A program made the translations under genes and the position numbers. From positions 1 to 64,000 of the forward strand of contig DASWJS010000023.1 of the NCBI GenBank assembly GCA_036397035.1: a stretch of 64,000 bases of DNA, given 5' to 3'. This document shows, piece by piece, positions 57,994 to 64,000 of the stretch (position 1 is the stretch's first letter; each line of letters starts with the position of its first letter). Under the pieces are notes generated by a model that was given only the letters and a program-made list of their open reading frames with translations, was not told the DNA's origin and did not search any database. The DNA comes from DASWJS01 sp036397035. GTDB taxonomy: Bacteria > Actinomycetota > AC-67.

Positions 57994-59232
57994 GTGCCGA
58001 CCGACATCGTTCCCATCGGACAGATCCCGCCGCCGGGCGAGGTGCCGGCGCGCATGGTCGCGCAGGTGATCCGGCCCGAGCGGTTCGGCGACCCGGAGAA
58101 AGCGTTCCAGGTCGAGGAGATTCCGGTGCCCGAGGTGGGCCCCCACGACGCGCTCGTCCTGGTGATGGCCGCGGGCATCAACTACAACAACGTGTGGGCC
58201 GCGCGCGGGATCCCGGTCGACGTGACCACGGTGCACGCCCGCTTCGGCGAGCCCGACGACTTCCACATCGGCGGCTCCGATGCCAGCGGCGTCGTCTACG
58301 CGGTGGGGGACAAGGTCGCGAACGTGGCGGTCGGGGACCACGTCGTCATCCACTGCGGACAGTGGGACGTCGATGCCGTTCCCGCGGGCACCGACCCGAT
58401 GTTCCACCCGTCCTTCCGCATCTGGGGCTACGAATCCAACTGGGGCTCGTTCGCGCAGTTCACCAAGGTGCAGGCGCACCAATGCATGCCGAAGGCGCCG
58501 CACCTGACCTGGGAGCAGGCGGCGGCCCCGACCCTCGTCGGCGCGACCGCGTACCGGATGCTGCACGGCTGGCCGCCCAACGTCGTGCGCGACGGCGACC
58601 CCGTGCTGATCTGGGGCGGCGCCGGCGGCCTCGGGTCGATGGCGATCCAGATCGCCGCGCTCGCCGGCGCGAAGCCGGTGGCGGTCGTCTCCAGCGAGGA
58701 CAAGGTCGAGTTCTGCACGCGGCTCGGCGCCGTCGGCGTGCTCAACCGCAAGGACTTCGACCATTGGGGGATGCTCCCGCACTGGGCCGACGACGAGGCC
58801 TACGGCGCCTGGCTCGGCGGCGCGAAGGCGTTCGGCAAGGCCTTCTGGGAGGCGCTCGGCGACAAGCGCGCGCCGACGATCGTGTTCGAGCACCCCGGCG
58901 AGGCGACCATCCCGACGAGCGTCTTCCTGGCCGAGACCGGCGGCATGGTCGTGATCTGCGCCGGCACCTCCGGGTACAACGCGACGCTGGACCTTCGCTA
59001 TCACTGGATGCGCCAGAAGCGGCTGCAGGGCTCGCACTTCGCCAACGACGAGCAGTCCTACGCCTTCAACGACCTCGTCGTCGCCGGCAAGATCGACCCG
59101 TGCCTGTCGCGCACGTTCACCTTCGACCGGATCGGTGAGTGCCACCAGCTCATGCACGAGAACCGCCACCCCGAGGGCGTGATGGCCGCGCTCGTCGGCG
59201 CGCCGCGCGAAGGGCTCACGGGACTGCCGTAG
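57994..59232 (+). CDS. ccr: Crotonyl-CoA carboxylase/reductase
   Basis: A 412-residue MDR-family enzyme reducing and carboxylating crotonyl-CoA to ethylmalonyl-CoA with NADPH. Landmarks match Ccr rather than plain enoyl reductases: AAGINYNNVWAARG (Asn of the CO2 pocket), RIWGYESNWGSFAQF (Glu of the CO2 pocket), LIWGGAGGLGSMAIQ, VFEHPGEATIPTSVF, and LQGSHFANDEQ (the pocket His). Start is the GTG at 57994 after GAAAGAAGGGGG. It may feed the ethylmalonyl-CoA pathway or supply extender units; no ethylmalonyl-CoA mutase is in the window. Confidence 0.92.
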   Translation: MPTDIVPIGQIPPPGEVPARMVAQVIRPERFGDPEKAFQVEEIPVPEVGPHDALVLVMAAGINYNNVWAARGIPVDVTTVHARFGEPDDFHIGGSDASGVVYAVGDKVANVAVGDHVVIHCGQWDVDAVPAGTDPMFHPSFRIWGYESNWGSFAQFTKVQAHQCMPKAPHLTWEQAAAPTLVGATAYRMLHGWPPNVVRDGDPVLIWGGAGGLGSMAIQIAALAGAKPVAVVSSEDKVEFCTRLGAVGVLNRKDFDHWGMLPHWADDEAYGAWLGGAKAFGKAFWEALGDKRAPTIVFEHPGEATIPTSVFLAETGGMVVICAGTSGYNATLDLRYHWMRQKRLQGSHFANDEQSYAFNDLVVAGKIDPCLSRTFTFDRIGECHQLMHENRHPEGVMAALVGAPREGLTGLP

Positions 59233-59234
59233 GC

Positions 59235-59783
59235 TCAGCGCGCGCGGATGGCGTTCGCCGCTTCCCCGAGCCACGACAGGTAGGCCTCCATGACTCGAAT
59301 GCCGAGCCCGACCGTGAGCGCCTGGTCGCGCGCGCGATCGTCTTCGTGCGTGGACAGTCCCTGTTCGATGGCGAGGAATTCCTCCAGGATCCCGCGATAG
59401 GTGGCGCGCAGGTTCTCCAGCATGCGGGCAGTGGCGTCGTAATCGCCGGCATCCACGGCGAAGAAGACCTTGACGAGCATCTCGTCCCGAAGCTGCAGGG
59501 GCTCCGACGGCGTGGTGAGCCAGCGCCTCAGCGCGAGCCGTCCCTTCGCGGTCAACGACAGGATTCGGCGGCGCCGGCCGCCAGCCTCCTCGCGCTCGCG
59601 CACGTAGCCGTCCCGTACCAGACGGGCCGCCTGCTGGTAGACCTGGCTGTGCGCCGCGTTCCAGAAGAACGAGACCGATCCCGCCATCAGCTTCTTGACC
59701 TGGTAGGCGGTCTGCGCACCCATCCCGACCATGCCGAGGAAGGCGTAGTCGCCGGGCGTCAGCTCGAGGTCGGCACTTGACAT
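59235..59783 (-). CDS. PadR-family transcriptional regulator
   Basis: A 182-residue regulator: N-terminal winged helix (ELTPGDYAFLGMVGMGAQTAYQVKKLMAGSVSFFWNAAHSQVYQQAARLVRDGYV), wing with basic residues GGRRRRILSLTAKGR, and a C-terminal helical dimerisation part. The start at 59783 (MSSADLELT) is preferred because upstream in-frame codons overlap the divergent operator. It is divergent from a methyltransferase gene, with two identical-spacing palindromes between; autoregulation is likely. It converges closely with ccr (stop codons 2 bases apart). Confidence 0.9.
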   Translation of the reverse strand: MSSADLELTPGDYAFLGMVGMGAQTAYQVKKLMAGSVSFFWNAAHSQVYQQAARLVRDGYVREREEAGGRRRRILSLTAKGRLALRRWLTTPSEPLQLRDEMLVKVFFAVDAGDYDATARMLENLRATYRGILEEFLAIEQGLSTHEDDRARDQALTVGLGIRVMEAYLSWLGEAANAIRAR

Positions 59784-59784
59784 G

Positions 59785-59830
59785 GTCCACCATGGACTAT
59801 AGCATCGGGCGGAGATAGTCCAGGATGGAC
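59785..59830. promoter_or_regulatory. Paired PadR-type operators
   Basis: GTCCA-CCA-TGGAC (59785-59797) and GTCCA-GGA-TGGAC (59818-59830) are two copies of one 13-bp palindrome, 33 bp apart (about three helical turns). Between them TGGACTAT (59793-59800) and ATAGTCCA (59815-59822) add a larger inverted repeat, and a minus-strand TATAGT (59801-59796) provides a -10 box for padR inside the array. Confidence 0.65.
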
Positions 59831-59850
59831 GATGGAGGGAGGGGGACGCG

Positions 59851-60639
59851 ATGGCCGCCACGACGGGAATTCGCACCACGGAGGGCTGGGTGCCCAACGC
59901 GCGGACCGAGTCGATCTTCGGTCGGGTGAGCGCGCAGGAGTTCGTCGGCGACGTCGACTGGGACGCCGCGGTCGCGCGGCTCGCGCCGCCGCCGATGCCA
60001 GACTACGTTCGGTCGCAGATCCACGGGATCGAGGGCGGGTACGGCACCACGCTGGCGGCCGCCACCTGGGACCCCGTCGTCCGCGAGATCTTCGCCGAGT
60101 ACGGACTGGACGAGGCGTCCGTGCGCGACGGGCTCGCCGCGCGAGCGCCGGCCGGCGCGCGCCGGATCCTGGACGTCGCGTGCGGAACGGGGGAGTCGAC
60201 GCGGGCATGGCGCCGCCGTTTCCCCGAGGCCGAGATCGTCGCCTTCGACGTCTCGCCGTTCATGGCCGCCGTCGCCGAGCGGAAGCTCGCGCGCGACCGG
60301 CGGACGCAGATCCGGTGCCTCGACGCCGAGGCGATGCCGTTCGAGGACGGCTCCTTCGACGTCGTCACGACCAGCCTGCTCTTCCACGAGCTGCCGGCCG
60401 AGGTCGCGCCCGGGGTCGCCGCCGAGATGGCGCGGGTCTGCCGGCGCGGCGGAGCGCTCGCCGTGCTGGAGCCCTACGAGAAAGGCGGCCCCGCCCTGTC
60501 GCCGATCCCGTTCCCGGAGCCCTACCTGAAGGATTTCCTGGCGGCGGACTGGGACGCGATCTTCGGCGCGGCTGGGTTCACCGGCATCGCGTTCGAGTCC
60601 TTCGAGATCGGCTGGATGCGAACCGCGACGCGGGCCTGA
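59851..60639 (+). CDS. SAM-dependent methyltransferase under PadR control
   Basis: A 262-residue methyltransferase with an N-terminal extension of about 105 residues before the Rossmann domain. Motif I is ILDVACGTGESTRAW, then IVAFDVSPFMAAVAE, and FDVVTTSLLFHELPAEV. It resembles UbiE-like enzymes that act on small lipophilic substrates. The divergent PadR regulator and shared operators suggest induction by an aromatic or toxic compound, perhaps the substrate. GGAGGGAGGGG lies upstream of ATG 59851. Confidence 0.85.
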   Translation: MAATTGIRTTEGWVPNARTESIFGRVSAQEFVGDVDWDAAVARLAPPPMPDYVRSQIHGIEGGYGTTLAAATWDPVVREIFAEYGLDEASVRDGLAARAPAGARRILDVACGTGESTRAWRRRFPEAEIVAFDVSPFMAAVAERKLARDRRTQIRCLDAEAMPFEDGSFDVVTTSLLFHELPAEVAPGVAAEMARVCRRGGALAVLEPYEKGGPALSPIPFPEPYLKDFLAADWDAIFGAAGFTGIAFESFEIGWMRTATRA

Positions 60640-60642
60640 GGC

Positions 60643-61590
60643 TCAGGCCGGCTCGAGGTAGTCGCTTTCTTCGAGCCGCCGGACCATCGGGTTGGGATGG
60701 GCGAAGTAATCGTCGTGGCCCACGTCGACGACCTTCTGACCGAGCGGCCTGCCGACGTAGGGGAACATGATGTCGACGCTTTCGGGATCGACGTCTCCGG
60801 CGACCGCGTGCAGCCACGACAGCGTCGCCGTGCACACGTGGTACAGGACGACGGCGCACTGGTGCGGGGCCACGAGCGGGACGATGCCGTCGTTGTGCAT
60901 CAGCTCCTGCTGCGCGATCACCTCCGAGTAGCTCGGCGCGCCCGGACGCCCGAAGTCGCGCGCACGGCAGCTCGGCCCGCTGTCCAGGTAGACCTGCGCG
61001 TACTTGCCGTCGACGGGACCCGTCCCGGTGCGCTCGGGGTAGTAGGCGCTGCCGCAAATGGCGCTGCCCGTCAGGCCCGCGGGCCCGGAGGCCACGTAGG
61101 TGAGATAGCGCTTGCCGTCCCGGTCGAAGCCGCGCCGCCGCAACTCGGCGCTGATCTCGTCCGCGTTGTCGAGATCCGCCGCGTTCAGGTTGTTCGACTT
61201 GACGTAGGTGATGTCGATCAAGCCTTCGTAGGTGTCGAAGCGCCACCGCAGGCCGGTCTGCTGTCCGAACCACTCCTGCTGGGCGCGCAACGAGCACTCC
61301 AGGATCCCGTTGCGATCCAGCGACTCGTCCGCCTTGTTCTTCGGCACGAGGTAGACGACGTGGACGAGCGAGCCGCCGCGCACGTCGGCCCGGTCGCCGG
61401 TCGCGCGCGTGCCGGACGGGCAGGGGCTCGGGACCGGCGTGTCCGCCGGCTCGCTCCGGACCGGGGCGGACGGGTCCGCGAGGGTCAGCGCGACGGCGGC
61501 GGGCGCGGGTGAGGCCACGCGCGCCGGCAACGGCGAGGCGGGCAACAGCACAGCCGACGCCAGCACCGTGACGCACAAGCGCGAACGCAT
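60643..61590 (-). CDS. Secreted zincin-like protein with degenerate HExxH
   Basis: A 315-residue exported protein (signal peptide RSRLCVTVLASAVLLPAS). Its core resembles actinobacterial secreted metalloprotease-like proteins with HELMHNLG...APH and a Met-turn. Here the sequence reads AQQELMHNDGIVPLVAPHQC, so the first zinc His is Gln, while Glu, the second His and the later His remain; DIMFPYVG may be the Met-turn. It probably lacks protease activity or binds metal differently. The ATG at 61590 precedes a good signal sequence. Confidence 0.7.
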   Translation of the reverse strand: MRSRLCVTVLASAVLLPASPLPARVASPAPAAVALTLADPSAPVRSEPADTPVPSPCPSGTRATGDRADVRGGSLVHVVYLVPKNKADESLDRNGILECSLRAQQEWFGQQTGLRWRFDTYEGLIDITYVKSNNLNAADLDNADEISAELRRRGFDRDGKRYLTYVASGPAGLTGSAICGSAYYPERTGTGPVDGKYAQVYLDSGPSCRARDFGRPGAPSYSEVIAQQELMHNDGIVPLVAPHQCAVVLYHVCTATLSWLHAVAGDVDPESVDIMFPYVGRPLGQKVVDVGHDDYFAHPNPMVRRLEESDYLEPA

Positions 61591-61628
61591 CGGGGCGGAA
61601 CCCTTCTCGCGGCGGTCCGAGTCGGGAG

Positions 61629-62738
61629 TCACCTTCGCTCCCGGCTCGGCGAAGTCCTTCCCGCCGATGGGCGCACGTCCAGCCGCGCGACCTCGAAGAA
61701 CGAGCCGATCAGCCTCGCCTCGTCCCCGAGCGCGCGGCGCGTTCGCGAGCTCAGACGGCCGGGCGGGTCGAGCGTGATCTCCGCGCTTCGGCCGGCGAAC
61801 CGGATGGACCAGGTCCCGCGAACCATGCCGTCGACGAGGATCACCGGCTGCGCGTCGCCGCCGGCGCTGTAGGCGGCCGCCCCCATCGCCGGCGGCAGGA
61901 ACCGCGCACGGCCGTCCGGCGCGTATCCCATCGTGTAGCAGTCCCACTTCGGCAGCAGGTTCACGCGGCCGGTCATCGGACGGGTGCCGGCGAAGGCGCG
62001 CTCGTCCGCCCGGTGCAACAGGTACCCGCCGCCGACGTCGATCGGGTCGTGCGTCGCCAGCGCCTCGCGAGCGGCGGCGGCCTTCATGCCGCTCCACCAC
62101 GCGAAGTCGTCGGCCCGCGCCGGGCCGAACGCGTGCAGGTAGCCGCCGGCGAGCCATGCGCGCGCCTCCGCCGCGTCGACGCCGGGCATCGGGCCGCCCA
62201 GCCAGGACTCGGTCGCGGCGTAGGTCGGGTCGTTCGCACGCAAGCTCGGGGAGCCGACGCGCACGAGCACGCCCTCGGCGGTCATCGCCTGAAGCGCGAC
62301 CGAGAGGTTCCGCGGCGGCCGCGTCACGCCGGCGCGGAGCGCCTCGACGGACACGGGCGCCGTCGCGGCCGCGAGGACCTCGCTCCGGATGCGCGCGTAG
62401 AGGCGCCGGCCGATGCCCGAGCGCCGCAGGAGCCACTCGACCGGCGTCGCGTTCCGGGTCGCGGCGAACACGGCCGGCGCGTCCTGGGTCGCGACCATGA
62501 ACACCGAGCCGCGCATCGCCGGTATCCGCACCGCGCGCTTGGTATCGATCACGCCCTCGATGGCCGCGCCCTTCATCAAGCGCGGCACCCGCGCGAGCAG
62601 CGACAGCGGCCCCTGCGGGTTGGACGAGTAGACGCCCACGACCGACCGCAGGCAATCCACGACCCCGGCGCACGAGCGGTCGAGCCGCTGCCGCCGCCAG
62701 GAAAACCAGCGCGCGCGGACGAGCGTGTCGCGGTCCAC
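61629..62738 (-). CDS. AlkZ-type winged-helix DNA-binding (HTH_42) protein
   Basis: A 369-residue HTH_42 family protein, second of its superfamily in the window. CLRSVVGVYSSNPQGPLSLLARV occupies the position of the catalytic Q-motif in AlkZ/YcaQ, but reads SSNPQG. MRGSVFMVATQDAPAVFAAT, GYLHAFGPARADDFAWWSGMKAA and LLPKWDCYTMGY... VDGMVRGTWSIRF are family features. No ATG is available at the 5' end; the GTG at 62738, 15 bases after the thiolase stop, is the best start. It may bind DNA without glycosylase activity. Confidence 0.75.
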   Translation of the reverse strand: MDRDTLVRARWFSWRRQRLDRSCAGVVDCLRSVVGVYSSNPQGPLSLLARVPRLMKGAAIEGVIDTKRAVRIPAMRGSVFMVATQDAPAVFAATRNATPVEWLLRRSGIGRRLYARIRSEVLAAATAPVSVEALRAGVTRPPRNLSVALQAMTAEGVLVRVGSPSLRANDPTYAATESWLGGPMPGVDAAEARAWLAGGYLHAFGPARADDFAWWSGMKAAAAREALATHDPIDVGGGYLLHRADERAFAGTRPMTGRVNLLPKWDCYTMGYAPDGRARFLPPAMGAAAYSAGGDAQPVILVDGMVRGTWSIRFAGRSAEITLDPPGRLSSRTRRALGDEARLIGSFFEVARLDVRPSAGRTSPSRERR

Positions 62739-62752
62739 GCGCTCGGGTATGC

Positions 62753-63937
62753 CTAGACGCGAACGAGCAGTGCGTCGCCCTGGCCGCCGCCTCCGCACAG
62801 CGCCGCGGCGCCGACGCCGCCGCCGCGGCGCTTCAGCTCGTAGGCGGTCGTGAGCACCAGGCGCGCGCCGCTCATCCCGATGGGATGACCGAGCGCCACC
62901 GCGCCCCCGTTGACGTTGACCTTCGCTTCGTCGATGCCGAGGTCGCGCGTGGCCGCGATCGCCACGGACGCGAAGGCCTCGTTCAGCTCGTAGAGGTCCA
63001 GCGCCGCGGGGTCGAGCCCCGCCTTGGCCGACGCGGCCTTGATCGCGTTGGCCGGCTGCAGGTGCAGGGCGGTGTCCGGTCCCGCGACCTGGCCGTGCGC
63101 CACGATCTCGGCGAGCGGTTGAAGCCCGCGCTCGGCCGCCTTCTCGGCCGACATCACGACGAGCGCCGCTCCGCCGTCGGAGATCTGCGAGGCGTTGCCC
63201 GCGGTGATGGTGCCGTCGGAGACGAACGCCGGGCGCAGTCCGGCGAGGGACTCGGCCGTCGTCCCGGGCCGGATACCCTCGTCTTCCTCGACGCGCACCG
63301 GGTCGCCCTTGCGCTGGGGCACGTCGACCGCGACGATCTCCTCGCTGAGCCTGCCCGCCTTGGTGGCGTCGGCCGCGCGCTCGTGGGAGCGCGCCGACCA
63401 CTCGTCCTGCTCCGCCCGGCCGATGCTCATGCGTTCGTTGACGCGATCCGAGGCGTCGCCCATGTGGCACCCGTCGAACGCGCACCACAGGCCGTCGTGG
63501 ATCATCAAGTCGACCAGCTTCGTGTCTCCCATGCGCGCGCCCGCACGCGCGGACGGCAGCGCGTAGGGAGTGTTGGTCATCGACTCCATCCCGCCGGCGA
63601 TCGCGATCTCGATCTCGCCCGCGCGGATGAGCGCGTCGGCGAGCGCGATCGCGTTGAGCCCGGACAGGCAGACCTTGTTGACGGTGATGCAGGGAACGTC
63701 CATGGGGATCCCGCCGGCCACCGCCGCCTGGCGCGCGGTGATCTGTCCCTGCCCGGCCTGCAGGACGTGGCCCATCAGCACGTAGTCGACCTCGTCCCCG
63801 CGCACGCCCGCGCGGCGGAGGGCCTCGGCGATCGCGAACCCGCCGAGCTGCATCCCGGTGAAGGCGGTGAGCGCGCCGCTGAACTTGCCGATCGGCGTGC
63901 GCGCTCCCGCGACGATGACGGACGGTGAGCTGCCCAT
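62753..63937 (-). CDS. Acetyl-CoA C-acetyltransferase (thiolase)
   Basis: A 394-residue degradative/biosynthetic thiolase. Catalytic residues are all present: Cys90 in NKVCLSGLNA, His in NVNGGAVALGHPIGMSGAR, and the second Cys in AALCGGGGQGDA. The loop GMESMTNTPYALP is typical of acetyl-CoA acetyltransferases. It condenses two acetyl-CoA or cleaves acetoacetyl-CoA, the first step toward crotonyl-CoA and thus toward Ccr. GAGGAGGG lies about 7 bases before ATG 63937. Confidence 0.94.
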   Translation of the reverse strand: MGSSPSVIVAGARTPIGKFSGALTAFTGMQLGGFAIAEALRRAGVRGDEVDYVLMGHVLQAGQGQITARQAAVAGGIPMDVPCITVNKVCLSGLNAIALADALIRAGEIEIAIAGGMESMTNTPYALPSARAGARMGDTKLVDLMIHDGLWCAFDGCHMGDASDRVNERMSIGRAEQDEWSARSHERAADATKAGRLSEEIVAVDVPQRKGDPVRVEEDEGIRPGTTAESLAGLRPAFVSDGTITAGNASQISDGGAALVVMSAEKAAERGLQPLAEIVAHGQVAGPDTALHLQPANAIKAASAKAGLDPAALDLYELNEAFASVAIAATRDLGIDEAKVNVNGGAVALGHPIGMSGARLVLTTAYELKRRGGGVGAAALCGGGGQGDALLVRV

Positions 63938-64000
63938 GGCGGTTCCCTCCTCGAAGATCGGTTCCGCGCAATCTTAGCGGGCGCTCGCGGCGGGATGCGC

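Noticed and set aside
58411..58450. Apparent Phe-to-Tyr change in the CO2 pocket of Ccr (GYE instead of GFE)
   Set aside because: Tyr at this position occurs in well-known proteobacterial Ccr enzymes as far as I recall, so it is not a meaningful anomaly.
56362..59793. Long minus-strand open frame of more than 1100 codons opposite the EAL and Ccr genes
   Set aside because: It is the shadow of the plus-strand genes. Its composition is His/Arg/Ala/Gly-rich and has no recognisable domain, whereas both plus-strand genes have intact catalytic motifs.

Overview
The window is high-GC DNA that most resembles a member of the Actinomycetota, probably a deep or uncultured lineage. The reasons are inferential. 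There is an actinobacterial-type succinate dehydrogenase with two short membrane subunits, a DosS/DosR-like two-component pair, an LpdA-like flavoprotein beside a relative of mycobacterial glucosylglycerate octanoyltransferase, an AccA3/PccA-type biotin carboxylase, and many genes with a TANNNT box only 6-9 bases before the start codon (leaderless transcripts). No tRNA, rRNA, CRISPR array or transposase was recognised. Genes are packed tightly, with many GTGA/ATGA overlaps, and no gap longer than about 180 bases was found.

Layout. 1-4574: a 5'-truncated unknown gene, then a minus-strand operon of citrate synthase, CBS protein, RimB-like protease, RimK-like ligase and an aspartoacylase-type hydrolase. 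4754-8908: isocitrate dehydrogenase, an MNT/HEPN toxin-antitoxin pair, malate dehydrogenase and TrpS. 8955-14106: ECF sigma factor, membrane anti-sigma-like protein with a binding-protein-like ectodomain, and a secreted double propeller. 14117-18811: succinate dehydrogenase operon (sdhC-sdhD-sdhA, then vapB-vapC-CADD, then sdhB). 18913-25358: YcaQ-like protein, two secreted paralogues, methylmalonyl-CoA mutase large subunit, LpdA-like flavoprotein, SGNH acyltransferase and a small membrane protein. 25400-29518: orphan histidine kinase and a MacB/FtsX ABC exporter. 29548-32016: a lower-GC 2.4-kb segment bounded by a 34-bp direct repeat of the 3' end of the biotin carboxylase gene. 31987-36452: biotin carboxylase, FKBP lipoprotein, DUF2339 membrane protein, Rieske protein. 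36510-44721: glycosyltransferases, a flippase-like protein and polytopic membrane proteins that look like an envelope glycan cluster. 44763-53210: BirA, GerMN lipoprotein, flavin-binding protein, methyltransferase, two acyl-CoA dehydrogenases, and an MgtE/PhoU-TrkA ion transport operon. 53322-57918: DosR/DosS-like regulator pair, CBS-BON protein, GAF-EAL phosphodiesterase and two Cys-motif receiver-like proteins. 57994-63937: crotonyl-CoA carboxylase/reductase, PadR regulator and methyltransferase, a secreted zincin-like protein lacking a key His, an AlkZ-type protein and a thiolase.

How it fits together. Central carbon metabolism dominates: four TCA-cycle steps plus the C3/C4 acyl-CoA enzymes (Ccr, mutase, biotin carboxylase with its ligase BirA, thiolase, two acyl-CoA dehydrogenases). 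Two toxin-antitoxin modules sit inside TCA-cycle gene runs. The most system-like novelty is at 53.2-57.9 kb. A sensor kinase retains the proximal His and distal Tyr of mycobacterial DosS, its regulator keeps the DosR DNA-contact residues, and three intergenic palindromes share the GGGNC-N4-GNCCC geometry of the Dos box. Two of the genes preceded by these boxes encode small receiver-like proteins with a shared CPG...C-x7-CPL cysteine motif that I cannot assign to a known family.
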